Part shown: positions 8,006 to 16,470 of the stretch, one piece after another
Numbering within the stretch: position 1 is the stretch's first letter
Layout of the letters: each line of letters starts with the position of its first letter
Origin: CAIYZT01 sp947461435
GTDB taxonomy: Bacteria > Pseudomonadota > Alphaproteobacteria > Rhodobacterales > Rhodobacteraceae
DNA: 64,000 nt
Assembly: GCA_965284435.1 (NCBI GenBank)
Contig: OZ260083.1
Span: 2,666,001 to 2,730,000, forward strand
Direction: 5' to 3'
Made by a program: the position numbers and the translations under genes
The notes under the pieces: model-generated
Databases searched by the model: none
What the model was told of the DNA's origin: nothing
The model's input: only the letters and a program-made list of their open reading frames with translations

Positions 8006-10096
8006 ATGTCAGACGCCACCCCCTGGGACCCCTCAAAACCGATCCTCGAGATCGACAATCTGTCGATTTCCTTCTTTACCCGCCTGCGCGAAATCCCGGC
8101 CGTGATGGATTTTTCCTGCAAGGTCATGCCGGGTGAGGCGATGGGTCTGGTGGGCGAAAGCGGCTGCGGCAAATCCACCGTCGCCCTGGCGGTCATGCGC
8201 GATCTTGGCAAGAACGGCCGGATTGTCGGCGGAACGATCAAGTTCAAGGGCCGCGACCTGACCACGATGGGCGACGAAGAACTGCGCCAGATCCGGGGCA
8301 GCCAGATCGCCATGATCTATCAAGAGCCGATGGCCTCGCTGAACCCGGCCATGAAAATTGGCGCGCAATTGGCCGAAGTGCCGATGATCCATCAAGGCAT
8401 GGCGCGCGATGATGCCTGGGCCTTGGCCCGCCAGATCGTGGCCGACGTCCGCCTGCCCGATCCAGACCGCATTTTGAACGCCTATCCGCATCAGCTTTCG
8501 GGCGGCCAGCAGCAGCGCATCGTCATCGCCATGGCGCTGATGTCCAAACCCGCCCTTCTTATTCTGGATGAACCCACCACCGCGCTTGACGTGACGGTAG
8601 AGGCGGGCATTGTCGATCTGGTCAAGGATCTGGGCCACAAATACGGCACTTCCATGCTGTTCATCTCGCACAACCTTGGCCTTGTCATGGATGTCTGCGA
8701 CCGGCTTTGCGTCATGTATTCTGGCGAAGCGGTCGAAACCGGTTCGGTCCGCGAAGTGTTCAACGAGATGCGCCATCCCTATACGCAGGCGCTGTTCCGC
8801 TCCATCCCGTTGCCCGGGGCCGACAAGAACGCGCGCCCGCTCATTGCCATTCCGGGCAACTTCCCCCTGCCCCACGAACGCCCCACCGGGTGCAACTTTG
8901 GCCCCCGCTGTGATTACTTTGCCGAAGGTCGCTGCAATGCCGCCGATGTGCCGATGTCGGATGTTCCCGGCGCAGATCGCCATGCCTCGCGCTGCCTGAA
9001 ATGGGCCGAGATTGACTGGGACGCCCCCCCCGCCACCCGCGCGGTCAAGGAAAAGTCGCCCATCGGCCGTGTCGTGCTGAAAATGGAAGACCTGAAGAAA
9101 TACTACGCGATTTCCGGCGGGGCCTTTGGGGGCGGCGCAAAAAAGGTAGTAAAAGCCAACGAAACCCTGACCTTCGAGGCCCGCGAAGGCGAAACGCTCG
9201 CCATTGTGGGCGAATCGGGATGTGGCAAATCCACCTTCGCCAAAGTGTTGATGGGTCTGGAAACCGCCACCTCCGGCTCGATCATGCTGTTTGACGAAAA
9301 CGTACAGTCCACGCCGATCCAAAAGCGCAATATCGATACGGTATCCTCGGTGCAGATGGTGTTTCAAAACCCTTTCGACACGCTCAACCCGTCCATGACG
9401 GTCGGTCGCCAGATCATTCGCGCGCTCGAAATCTTCAAACAAGGCACCTCGGACATGGAAAGAGAGCAGCGCATGCTGACCCTGCTCGATCTTGTCAAAC
9501 TGCCCCGCGCCTTTGCCGAACGCATGCCCCGTCAGTTGTCAGGCGGCCAGAAACAGCGCGTCGGCATTGCCCGCGCCTTCGCCGGCGGTGCCAAGGTTGT
9601 GGTGGCCGATGAACCCGTCTCGGCGCTTGATGTGTCGGTTCAGGCCGCCGTGACCGATCTGCTGATGGACATTCAGCGCGAAAACAAGACCACCCTGTTG
9701 TTCATCAGCCACGATCTGTCGATCGTGCGCTACCTGTCAGATCGGGTCATGGTCATGTATCTGGGCCATGTCGTGGAAATGGGCACCACCGATCAGGTGT
9801 TCCAGCCGCCCTATCATCCCTATACCGAGGCGCTGTTGTCAGCCGTGCCCATCGCCGACACAAAGGTGATCCGCAAGCGCATCGTGCTCGAAGGGGATAT
9901 TCCGTCGGCCGTGAACCCCCCGCCCGGATGCCCGTTCCAAACCCGCTGCCGCTGGAAGTCGCAGGTCCCCGGGGGGCTGTGCGACACCCAGATGCCGCCT
10001 GTGCAGATCTTGGAGGGCGGCCATCAGATCAAATGCCACCTTTCGGCTCAGATCCTGTCGCAGATGGAACCTGTCATCAAATTCGCCGCGCAATAG
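8006..10096 (+). CDS. Fused double-domain ABC ATPase (DppD-DppF type)
   Basis: A 696-residue protein holding both ATPase subunits in one chain. Domain 1: Walker A GESGCGKST at 50-58, signature LSGGQ at 164-168, Walker B ending DEP at 188-190. Domain 2: Walker A GESGCGKST at 402-410, signature LSGGQKQR and Walker B VVVADEPVSALD. Each half ends in the oligopeptide C-terminal extension with clustered cysteines (C296, C302, C310, C330 in the first; CPFQTRC...LCD in the second), which in related ATPases can hold an iron-sulfur cluster. Powers the two permeases upstream. Imperfect inverted repeats around 7950-7985 occupy the gap before it. Confidence 0.95.
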   Translation: MSDATPWDPSKPILEIDNLSISFFTRLREIPAVMDFSCKVMPGEAMGLVGESGCGKSTVALAVMRDLGKNGRIVGGTIKFKGRDLTTMGDEELRQIRGSQIAMIYQEPMASLNPAMKIGAQLAEVPMIHQGMARDDAWALARQIVADVRLPDPDRILNAYPHQLSGGQQQRIVIAMALMSKPALLILDEPTTALDVTVEAGIVDLVKDLGHKYGTSMLFISHNLGLVMDVCDRLCVMYSGEAVETGSVREVFNEMRHPYTQALFRSIPLPGADKNARPLIAIPGNFPLPHERPTGCNFGPRCDYFAEGRCNAADVPMSDVPGADRHASRCLKWAEIDWDAPPATRAVKEKSPIGRVVLKMEDLKKYYAISGGAFGGGAKKVVKANETLTFEAREGETLAIVGESGCGKSTFAKVLMGLETATSGSIMLFDENVQSTPIQKRNIDTVSSVQMVFQNPFDTLNPSMTVGRQIIRALEIFKQGTSDMEREQRMLTLLDLVKLPRAFAERMPRQLSGGQKQRVGIARAFAGGAKVVVADEPVSALDVSVQAAVTDLLMDIQRENKTTLLFISHDLSIVRYLSDRVMVMYLGHVVEMGTTDQVFQPPYHPYTEALLSAVPIADTKVIRKRIVLEGDIPSAVNPPPGCPFQTRCRWKSQVPGGLCDTQMPPVQILEGGHQIKCHLSAQILSQMEPVIKFAAQ

Positions 10097-10099
10097 CCC

Positions 10100-10978
10100 A
10101 TGCAGATGCGCATCCTGCGGCCTGCCCCGCATATCTGGGCGTTTTATGATGGCCGCATTGACGGATACCGCTTTGCCCCCGGCCCAAACTGGGTGGATGA
10201 CGGGGCCCTGTCGCTTGGCATCGCCTCCTATGCGCTGGTCGATGGGGCCGAGGCGCTGATCTACGACACGCACTGCACCATGGCCCATGCCCGGTTCATC
10301 CGCGCGGCGTTGGAACAGGCAGGCGTCAAACGCTTTACCGTCGTCCTGTCGCATTGGCATCTGGACCATGTGGCCGGAACCGAAGTGTTTGCGGATTGTC
10401 AGATCATCGCGAACACCCGAACCGACCAGCATCTGCGCCAGCGCCAATCGGCCATCGAGGCGGGAACCAGCAGCGGTGCCCCCGCCATCGCCCCGCTGAT
10501 CTTGCCCACGCATACCTTCGAAGACCGCGTTCATCTGCACGTCGGCCGCCTGCACATTGATCTGATCCAGTGCAACATCCATTCCGATGACGCGACGGTG
10601 CTCTGGCTCGGTCATGACGGAATCCTTCTGGCGGGCGATACCATCGAAGACACCGTCACCTATGTCAGCGATCCAGACCAACTGGCCGCGCATCTGGTCG
10701 ATCTGGATCGCCTGTCAGGCCTTGGTGCCCGCACCATCCTGCCCAACCACGGCGCGCCTGACATGATCGCCAGCGGCAGCTATGGCCCGGCCACGATCAA
10801 GGCCACGCAAGACTATATCTGGCATTTGCTGGCCGCACGCGCCGATCCGGCCCTGCGCCGCACGCCGCTTGACCAAGTGATCGCCCCGGCGCTGGCGTCC
10901 GGCGCGCTCACCTACTTCGCCCCCTACGAGGCGATTCATGCGCAAAATCTGAACCGAGTCTGCGGCCAGGCCGACTAA
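10100..10978 (+). CDS. Metallo-beta-lactamase-fold hydrolase
   Basis: 292 residues. The metal-binding motif HWHLDH is at residues 85-90, with later HSDDATVLW and GDTIED elements and a C-terminal LPNHG, all consistent with a di-metal MBL-fold hydrolase. No signal peptide is visible, so it is probably cytoplasmic. It starts 4 bases after the ABC ATPase stop and is almost certainly cotranscribed, suggesting that it processes the imported compound. The family covers lactonases, thioesterases, beta-lactamases and others; the substrate is not predictable here. Confidence 0.85.
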   Translation: MQMRILRPAPHIWAFYDGRIDGYRFAPGPNWVDDGALSLGIASYALVDGAEALIYDTHCTMAHARFIRAALEQAGVKRFTVVLSHWHLDHVAGTEVFADCQIIANTRTDQHLRQRQSAIEAGTSSGAPAIAPLILPTHTFEDRVHLHVGRLHIDLIQCNIHSDDATVLWLGHDGILLAGDTIEDTVTYVSDPDQLAAHLVDLDRLSGLGARTILPNHGAPDMIASGSYGPATIKATQDYIWHLLAARADPALRRTPLDQVIAPALASGALTYFAPYEAIHAQNLNRVCGQAD

Positions 10979-11026
10979 GGGCGGCGGCCACATGCGGCGA
11001 GCCGGGCCCCTCGGCGGCCCCGCCAA

Positions 11027-11626
11027 TCAGCCTAAAATTGCGATGACGTAGTTCTTGGTCTCGTCAAACGGCGGGATCCCGCCGTGTTTCTCCACCGCTT
11101 CGGGCCCCGCATTATAGGCTGCCAGCGCCAGACGCCACGAGCCGAACCGATCGTACATCATGCGCAGGTACTTCGCCCCGCCCTCCAGATTATCCGTCGG
11201 ATCGTTGATATCCACGCCCAGCCGTTCCGCCGTGCCGGGCATCAACTGCGCAAGGCCCGTTGCCCCTTTTGGCGAAACCGCCCCCGGGTTCCAGCCCGAT
11301 TCTTGCTGCACCAGCTTCAAGAACATCTCTTCGGGCACGTCATGGCGCCGCGCGGCCGCTTTTGCGACCTCCAGAAACTTGCCCTTGTAATTGCCCGTAT
11401 AGCGCACCGCAGGCGCCTCTTCGGCAGAAGATCCGTCATAATCGGGCGTCAGGCGCACCGAATATTCGTATTGATCCGACAGCCGTCCGTCCAATAGGGC
11501 GGTCTTTGCCGCGAATGAGGACGACCCCTTGCCCCCGCCCGAAAGCTTCAACCCTTCAGCAAAGCCAGGTCCGGCCGCAAGCAGCACGGTCAACACAGCC
11601 CAAAAGGTTCCATCGCTTCTGCGCAA
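11027..11626 (-). CDS. Lytic transglycosylase (SLT family), periplasmic
   Basis: 199 residues with a signal peptide (cleavage near residue 23, after GFA). The C-terminal SLT domain shows the catalytic Glu in QQESGWNPGA (E109), then SPKGATGLAQLMPGTA and LALAAYNAGPEAV, the standard family blocks. Cleaves peptidoglycan glycan strands to 1,6-anhydro products during wall growth or assembly of envelope machines. It converges with the ABC operon and stands apart from the LuxR-type gene upstream by 73 bases. Confidence 0.92.
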   Translation of the reverse strand: MRRSDGTFWAVLTVLLAAGPGFAEGLKLSGGGKGSSSFAAKTALLDGRLSDQYEYSVRLTPDYDGSSAEEAPAVRYTGNYKGKFLEVAKAAARRHDVPEEMFLKLVQQESGWNPGAVSPKGATGLAQLMPGTAERLGVDINDPTDNLEGGAKYLRMMYDRFGSWRLALAAYNAGPEAVEKHGGIPPFDETKNYVIAILG

Positions 11627-11699
11627 GCCCGCCGCCCACCCAATTATTTCGCCCCATATATAGGCAAATCACCCGCGATTTCCAGCCCCGACAGGCCCC

Positions 11700-12296
11700 C
11701 TATGGCAGGGCCTTGCCGATCCGGCCCGGACCGGGTGCCTCCAAGGGCGCGCGCAGCAAATCTTCGACCAGCAGACTGACCAGCTGCGCCCGCCCGGCGA
11801 CACCGGCCTTGCGGTAAATCGCGTTCAAATGGGTCTTGACCGTGCCCTCGGCTGATCCGCGCAAGTCGGCGATCTCGGCGATCGAAAAGCCCTTGATGGC
11901 AAAGGCCGCGATGTCCTGCTCAGACGGCGTCAGCCCCCAATCACGGAAATATTCTTCCATGATCTGCGCCAAGGCCCCGGCGGCCACCCGCAGTCCCTGC
12001 TCCAGACTGGCCTGCCGGCGCAGCATGCGCAGCAAGACGCCAATCTCGAACACAATGGCCAACATCAGCCCAAAGGTCGCCCCGATTTCCGGGATCATAT
12101 GCCAATCGGACAACATGTTGGGCCACAGCGCCAACATGTCGGTCCCCGCATCCAGCACAAAGACGACCCATAAAAAAGTTTGAAACACAATAAGCGCCAC
12201 CAATGGAAAGGCCTGACGCACGCTTTGCTGCGCCATCGTCGTCTGCCGCGCCCCGCTGGCCCTTGCGTCAGACGCGGTCGCTTGGTCGCTTGTCAT
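11700..12296 (-). CDS. Membrane-anchored LuxR-type helix-turn-helix protein
   Basis: 198 residues. Two hydrophobic helices (about residues 30-50 and 70-92) are followed by a cytoplasmic C-terminal LuxR/GerE-type HTH: LTPSEQDIAAFAIKGFSIAEIADLRGSAEGTVKTHLNAIYRKAGV. This is an integral-membrane transcription factor layout. No receiver or autoinducer domain is present. The start overlaps the stop of the cytochrome b561 gene by 4 bases (ATGA), so translation is probably coupled. With a periplasmic PepSY-like protein and cytochrome upstream, a redox- or envelope-sensing role is plausible but inferred. Confidence 0.8.
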   Translation of the reverse strand: MTSDQATASDARASGARQTTMAQQSVRQAFPLVALIVFQTFLWVVFVLDAGTDMLALWPNMLSDWHMIPEIGATFGLMLAIVFEIGVLLRMLRRQASLEQGLRVAAGALAQIMEEYFRDWGLTPSEQDIAAFAIKGFSIAEIADLRGSAEGTVKTHLNAIYRKAGVAGRAQLVSLLVEDLLRAPLEAPGPGRIGKALP

Positions 12297-12835
12297 GCTT
12301 TGCCGGCTCCAGACACATCCGCAGGTAGATCTTTGTACCCGGTAATCATCGACTTCGGAAGGTTCACCCGCAGCCTGCGGCTTTCCACCACAACCGCCGT
12401 CACATGCATCACCACGGAAATCTCTGCCCAGGTCACCAAGGTCTCATGCGCCTGTTTGACCCAATCCACACCAAACCAGGACAAGGTTGTCATCATGTAT
12501 CCGGTCGTCGCAATCGCCGCCAAGGTGAAAAGCAGATTATAAATCATCAAGGCCCCCAAGGGCGAATGTCCGGCATGGGCGTGGCGACGGCCCGTCGTCA
12601 GTTCGGCCAACTGCCCCAAGGATCCTGAAAAAGACGGGGGGAAATCGGCAAAGCGCGCGTGCCGGCTGCCCAGCACCCCCCAGATCAGCCGCAGGCCAAT
12701 CAACCCGGCCACGGCATATCCGACCCAGCGGTGCAGCCGGGCCTCGGGGTTGGTGAAAATCGCGTTGGCCGCAAAGGCAGCCACCAGCGACCAATGAAAC
12801 AGCCGCACGGCGCGGTCCCACACATAGGTCTTCAT
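12293..12835 (-). CDS. Cytochrome b561-family membrane protein
   Basis: 180 residues with four hydrophobic helices. The N-terminus WDRAVRLFHW is the family hallmark: the His (H14) in the first helix is a heme b ligand, and further helix histidines appear at ARLHRWVGY and VVMHVTAVV. Such proteins carry electrons across or along the cytoplasmic membrane, often to small soluble partners. AAAGGA lies ahead of the ATG at 12835; the longer open frame from 12973 lacks support. It lies 68 bases downstream of the PepSY-like gene and overlaps the LuxR-type gene, forming one operon. Confidence 0.88.
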   Translation of the reverse strand: MKTYVWDRAVRLFHWSLVAAFAANAIFTNPEARLHRWVGYAVAGLIGLRLIWGVLGSRHARFADFPPSFSGSLGQLAELTTGRRHAHAGHSPLGALMIYNLLFTLAAIATTGYMMTTLSWFGVDWVKQAHETLVTWAEISVVMHVTAVVVESRRLRVNLPKSMITGYKDLPADVSGAGKA

Positions 12836-12903
12836 CCTGTCGTCCTTTCCTTCTGCCGCAGCGGGCCCCCCGGCACATCCCAAGGGGCCAAGCGCCCGCG
12901 CGC

Positions 12904-13233
12904 TTAGTTGCTTTCGGCAGCCTCGCCAGACACTTCGGCGCCGCTCGCATCGGTGCAAACCCCATCGGTGCATGATTTGATCAGCGCCAGATCGGCGCCG
13001 TAATACATCTCATAGGTCGCGCCATCCTTGACGGCATAAACTTCGATCATGCCATCTTCCATTTGCATCTTGCGAACCTCATAGCCCTGCGAGGTCATCT
13101 GCACATTCAACGTTTCCTGCATCGCAGGATCCAGGGCCTCCCCCTCGGCAAGGGCCGCCCCGGCGGTCAACAAGGCAAAACCCAAAACGGCAATCCGGGC
13201 AGCTTTCGGGGCAAAACGGGTCATCACAAACAT
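12904..13233 (-). CDS. Small periplasmic PepSY-like protein
   Basis: 109 residues. A signal peptide (residues 1 to about 28, cleaved after AALA) precedes a single PepSY-like fold: the MTSQGYEVRKMQMEDGMIEVYAVKDG region matches the beta-alpha-beta pattern of these small inhibitory or sensor domains. A Cys pair in SCTDGVCTD could be a disulfide. AAGGA precedes the ATG at 13233. First gene of the leftward operon with cytochrome b561 and a membrane LuxR-type protein. PepSY domains paired with cytochrome b proteins are known; the exact role is not established. Confidence 0.7.
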   Translation of the reverse strand: MFVMTRFAPKAARIAVLGFALLTAGAALAEGEALDPAMQETLNVQMTSQGYEVRKMQMEDGMIEVYAVKDGATYEMYYGADLALIKSCTDGVCTDASGAEVSGEAAESN

Positions 13234-13442
13234 CGTCGCGTTCCTTTTCAACAGGTTTGATCGTATCGCGGCCAAGGCGGCCGGGATCTGCTTTCCCTGA
13301 AGGGTGAAGGCCAAAGCCACCATTGCTCTTACGGACGAGCCGGCCAGAATAAGACCCGAGTTGCAGGGCCGGGCCCCTGCGATTATAGGATTTATTAACC
13401 AAACCCACCGAAAGTGGCAGGGACGGAATCAGGGAGAGTAAG

Positions 13443-13961
13443 ATGGCAGGCTCGGTCAACAAGGTGATCATCGTGGGCAATCTGGGGCGCGACCCCGAAG
13501 TGCGCAGTTTTCCCAATGGCGGCAAGGTGGTGAACCTGCGCATCGCCACATCAGAATCATGGCGCGACAAATCCAGCGGGGAACGCAAAGAGCGGACCGA
13601 ATGGCATTCTGTCGCCATCTTCAACGAGGCTTTGGGCAAGATCGCCGAACAGTATCTGAAAAAAGGCTCGACGGTTTACATCGAGGGCCAACTTGAAACC
13701 CGCAAATGGCAAGATCAGTCCGGCGCAGATCGGTACACCACCGAAGTCGTGCTGCGTCAGTTCCGGGGCGAATTGACGCTTTTGGGCGGGCGTGACGGCG
13801 GGTCATCGGGCGGCGGCGCGGCGGGCGGCTATGATGATTACGGATCAGGCGCGGCGGGCGGCAGTGCGCCTGCGGGCGGCGCTGCCTCGCGCGGGGGGTA
13901 CGGCGGCGGCGCGGCTGCCGGGGGGCGCGGGTCAGATATGGATGATGAAATTCCCTTCTGA
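13443..13961 (+). CDS. ssb: Single-stranded DNA-binding protein
   Basis: 172 residues. The N-terminal OB fold shows NKVIIVGNLGRDPEVR, WHSVAIFNEALGKIAEQYLKKGS and YIEGQLETRKWQD, all standard in SSB. A glycine-rich flexible linker (about residues 115-165) is followed by the acidic tip DMDDEIPF, which recruits replication and repair partners. AGGGAGAG precedes the ATG. Essential for replication, recombination and repair. Divergent from the PepSY-like operon; no SOS box was found in its 210-base upstream region. Confidence 0.97.
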   Translation: MAGSVNKVIIVGNLGRDPEVRSFPNGGKVVNLRIATSESWRDKSSGERKERTEWHSVAIFNEALGKIAEQYLKKGSTVYIEGQLETRKWQDQSGADRYTTEVVLRQFRGELTLLGGRDGGSSGGGAAGGYDDYGSGAAGGSAPAGGAASRGGYGGGAAAGGRGSDMDDEIPF

Positions 13962-13992
13962 TCCCCGCGCCAGATTATTGGCCCCATTTCCC

Positions 13993-14024
13993 GACCCAAG
14001 ACCTTTGGTCTTGGGTCTTTTTTT
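13993..14024 (+). terminator. Rho-independent terminator of ssb
   Basis: A perfect 11-bp stem (core ACCCAAGACC / GGTCTTGGGT) with a TTT loop, followed by a run of seven T. It is placed 31 bases after the ssb stop and is the clearest intrinsic terminator in the window. Confidence 0.93.
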
Positions 14025-14119
14025 GTGTGAATGCGCAGGCTTGGCGGCCAATTTCTGCCCGCTCTGGACCTTTGCCCAAAATTCCCTATATAATCGGTCA
14101 ACAAAGCAAGAGACCGACC

Positions 14120-14482
14120 ATGAACCAACCGCAGGACACTTTGGAAGGCGCCCCCCTGATCGCGCCATCCACCACCGAACATCCTTTGTATGAGGATGTG
14201 GTCAACGCCTGCCGAACCGTGTTCGATCCTGAAATTCCGGTCAATATTTTTGACCTTGGCCTTGTCTATACCATTGATATCGGTGCCGAAAATCAAGTCG
14301 CCATCGCCATGACGCTCACAGCCCCCGGCTGCCCGGTTGCCGGCGAAATGCCCGGCTGGGTACAAGAAGCGGTCTCGTCGGTCGCGGGCGTCAAAGAGGT
14401 GGACGTGAACATGACCTTCGATCCCCCTTGGGGAATGGAGATGATGTCAGACGAAGCCCGCCTTGAACTTGGTTTCATGTAA
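14120..14482 (+). CDS. sufT: DUF59/MIP18-family iron-sulfur assembly protein (SufT-like)
   Basis: 120 residues. The core carries DPEIPVNIFDLGLVY and LTAPGCPVAGEMP, the DUF59 signature including its conserved Cys, and ends DPPWGMEMMSDEARLELG as in SufT. These proteins help deliver Fe-S clusters to client proteins, mostly in the cytoplasm. The ATG at 14120 gives the family N-terminus; upstream frame is available to 14027 but would cross the region just after the ssb terminator. An IscA/SufA-type carrier gene lies 1.5 kb downstream. Confidence 0.88.
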   Translation: MNQPQDTLEGAPLIAPSTTEHPLYEDVVNACRTVFDPEIPVNIFDLGLVYTIDIGAENQVAIAMTLTAPGCPVAGEMPGWVQEAVSSVAGVKEVDVNMTFDPPWGMEMMSDEARLELGFM

Positions 14483-14511
14483 GGCAACCCCCTAAGCCTG
14501 CAATTGTCAAA

Positions 14512-14559
14512 TGCAAGCCTTTTAGATTGCAAATATACCCCGCAAGCTTATTAGCTTGC
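14512..14559 (+). promoter_or_regulatory. Two tandem inverted repeats upstream of the SatD-like gene
   Basis: Two copies of a GCAA-N10-TTGC dyad, 29 bases apart. The right copy (14542-14559) is GCAAGCTTATTAGCTTGC, with perfect 7-bp arms. The left copy (14512-14531) is TGCAAGCCTTTTAGATTGCA. Both share GCAAGC-(T-rich)-TTAG. They lie in an AT-rich 107-base gap just before a gene for a helix-turn-helix protein, the usual place for an autoregulatory operator. The binder is inferred, not shown. Confidence 0.65.
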
Positions 14560-14589
14560 ATTTCACCCCCGCAATGCTAAACTTCCCCC

Positions 14590-15243
14590 ATGGAACAGGG
14601 CTCTGTGATCACGGGTGATCTGATCGGCTCGACCCGGCTTGCACCCGAGGCGACCAGCATCGCCATGTCGGCCTTGGGCGACGCCGCGGCCACCCTGTCG
14701 CGCCTGACGGGCACCGATGCGCGCTTCACCCGGTTTCGCGGCGATGGATGGCAGGTGTATTTGCCCGGCAGATCCCATGTTCTGCGGGCGGCGCTGTTGC
14801 TGATGGCCCATCTGCGCGCCTCTGGCAGCGGGTTGACCACACGCCTGTCGGTAGGCGTCGGGCCCATCACCTCCTTGGGCACGCAGGATCTGTCCGATGC
14901 CGCAGGCCCGGCCTTTACCCTGTCCGGCCGCGCCTTGGACAAGATGCCCCATCAGCCCCCCCATTTCGCCTATAGTGACCCTCACGATCTTGGGTCTTGG
15001 CGGCAGGCGGTGCTGGATCTGGCGCTATGGCAGGCGCGCGCCTGGACCCCCGAACAGGCCCAGGCAGCCGCCATGACCCTGACACCGCCGGCCTTCGGCC
15101 CCCGCCCCAGCGACGAGACGCTGGCGAAAACCCTTGGCATTTCCCGGCAGGCCTTCCAATCTCGGATCAAGGGCTCCGGCGTCGCCTGCCTGACCCGCGC
15201 CCTGATGGCCTTCGAATCAGGCGCTGACCCCGCGGAGATCTGA
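14590..15243 (+). CDS. SatD-like regulator: cyclase-like N-terminus plus helix-turn-helix
   Basis: 217 residues, cytoplasmic. The N-terminus VITGDLIGST and the later RFRGDGWQVYL resemble the two metal-binding beta strands of class III nucleotide cyclases, which is what SatD-family proteins look like. The C-terminal about 55 residues (PSDETLAKTLGISRQAFQSRIKGSG) form a helix-turn-helix. It is followed after 1 base by a DUF3307 membrane protein; SatD with DUF3307 is a recurrent pair in bacteria. The gene sits behind two tandem inverted repeats. Ligand binding and DNA binding are inferred; whether any cyclase activity remains is unknown. Confidence 0.7.
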   Translation: MEQGSVITGDLIGSTRLAPEATSIAMSALGDAAATLSRLTGTDARFTRFRGDGWQVYLPGRSHVLRAALLLMAHLRASGSGLTTRLSVGVGPITSLGTQDLSDAAGPAFTLSGRALDKMPHQPPHFAYSDPHDLGSWRQAVLDLALWQARAWTPEQAQAAAMTLTPPAFGPRPSDETLAKTLGISRQAFQSRIKGSGVACLTRALMAFESGADPAEI

Positions 15244-15244
15244 G

Positions 15245-15967
15245 ATGATCCAAACCCTTGCCGCCCTGATCTTTGCCCATGTCCTTGCCGATTTCGTTCT
15301 TCAATCCAGTGCCATGGTGGCCAGCAAAGCACGCCCCGCCACGCTGGCCCTGCATGGGCTGATCGTGCTGGCCACGGCCTCGCTGGCTTTGGGGGCGGCC
15401 TCGGTTTGGCTTTTGGCCCTCGCGGCCGCGCACATGGCCATCGACATCGCCAAAACCCGGCTGACCCGTCCGGGCTTTTGGCCTTTCATGGCCGATCAGG
15501 CCGCCCATGGCCTCAGCCTGATCGTGCTGGCCTCTGCCGCCCCGCGCCTGTGGCAAGACGGTCTTTGGTCACCCCTCGTGCCAGATTTGCCCATCCCGTC
15601 CCTGATGATTCTGGCCAGCGGCGCGATTGTGGCCACCCGCGCCGGCGGTTTCGCGATCGGCTTGCTGATGGAACCTTGGGCCGCCCACACCCCGGCGGGT
15701 CTGCCCAATGGCGGGCGCGCCATCGGCAATCTGGAACGCGGGCTGATCTTTCTTCTGATTCTCACGGGTCAGGCGCAAAGCATCGGCTTTCTGATCGCGG
15801 CAAAGTCTGTCTTGCGATTTGGCAGCATCAGTAATGAAAAAGAGGCCAGCGAATACGTCATCATTGGCACGCTGGCCTCGTTTTGCTGGGCCATCGCGGT
15901 GGCCTTGGGCACAACAACTTTGCTGGGCCACCTGCCCGCCCTTGGAATTCCCGACCTTTTGCCTTAA
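15245..15967 (+). CDS. DUF3307 membrane protein
   Basis: 240 residues with about six hydrophobic helices. The first helix, ALIFAHVLADFVLQ, is the DUF3307 hallmark with its conserved His and Asp, and HMAIDIAKTRL follows as the second conserved block. Function is not established for the family. It begins one base after the SatD-like regulator stop, so the two are translationally linked and probably act together. The last third (helices around SFCWAIAVALGTTTLLG) is less conserved in families I know. Confidence 0.82.
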   Translation: MIQTLAALIFAHVLADFVLQSSAMVASKARPATLALHGLIVLATASLALGAASVWLLALAAAHMAIDIAKTRLTRPGFWPFMADQAAHGLSLIVLASAAPRLWQDGLWSPLVPDLPIPSLMILASGAIVATRAGGFAIGLLMEPWAAHTPAGLPNGGRAIGNLERGLIFLLILTGQAQSIGFLIAAKSVLRFGSISNEKEASEYVIIGTLASFCWAIAVALGTTTLLGHLPALGIPDLLP

Positions 15968-15991
15968 GTATACCAAAGCAAGGAGCCCGCC

Positions 15992-16351
15992 ATGTTTGGA
16001 ATTCCCGGAAAAGCCGCTGTCACCCTTACCCCCATTGCCGCGCGCCAGATCGCAAAGCTGATGGGCCAGAAAGGCGCCGAAGGCCTTCGCATCGGCATAA
16101 AGAAGGGCGGCTGTGCGGGCATGGAATACACGATGGACTATGTGGCAGACCGCAATCCGCTGGACGAGGTGGTTGAACAGGACGGCGCGCGTGTGCTGAT
16201 TGCGCCCATGGCCCAGATGTTCCTGATCGGCACCGAGATTGATTACGAGGTGGATCTGCTGCAAGCCGGGTTCAAATTCCGCAATCCCAACGTCGCAGAG
16301 GCCTGCGGCTGCGGCGAGTCGATCAAATTCAAAGATCAGCCCAGCGCCTGA
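15992..16351 (+). CDS. IscA/SufA-type iron-sulfur carrier
   Basis: 119 residues of the HesB/IscA family. The three conserved cysteines are visible: one in KKGGCAGMEY (about residue 41) and two in the C-terminal ACGCGES. These bind iron or a 2Fe-2S cluster for transfer to apoproteins. AAGGAG precedes the ATG. Together with the DUF59 gene upstream it suggests Fe-S maturation functions in this stretch, although the main suf operon is not in the window. SufA, IscA and ErpA cannot be separated by eye. Confidence 0.92.
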   Translation: MFGIPGKAAVTLTPIAARQIAKLMGQKGAEGLRIGIKKGGCAGMEYTMDYVADRNPLDEVVEQDGARVLIAPMAQMFLIGTEIDYEVDLLQAGFKFRNPNVAEACGCGESIKFKDQPSA

Positions 16352-16470
16352 CGCGGGCGAAACCGCCGCGTAAGGCCAAAATTTACGCCCCGCGCCCGGT
16401 TTTCTGCCGATAATTCTTCACCTGCCGCACCATTCGCGCTAGCCCTATCCCCGCATAGCAGGAGGATACG

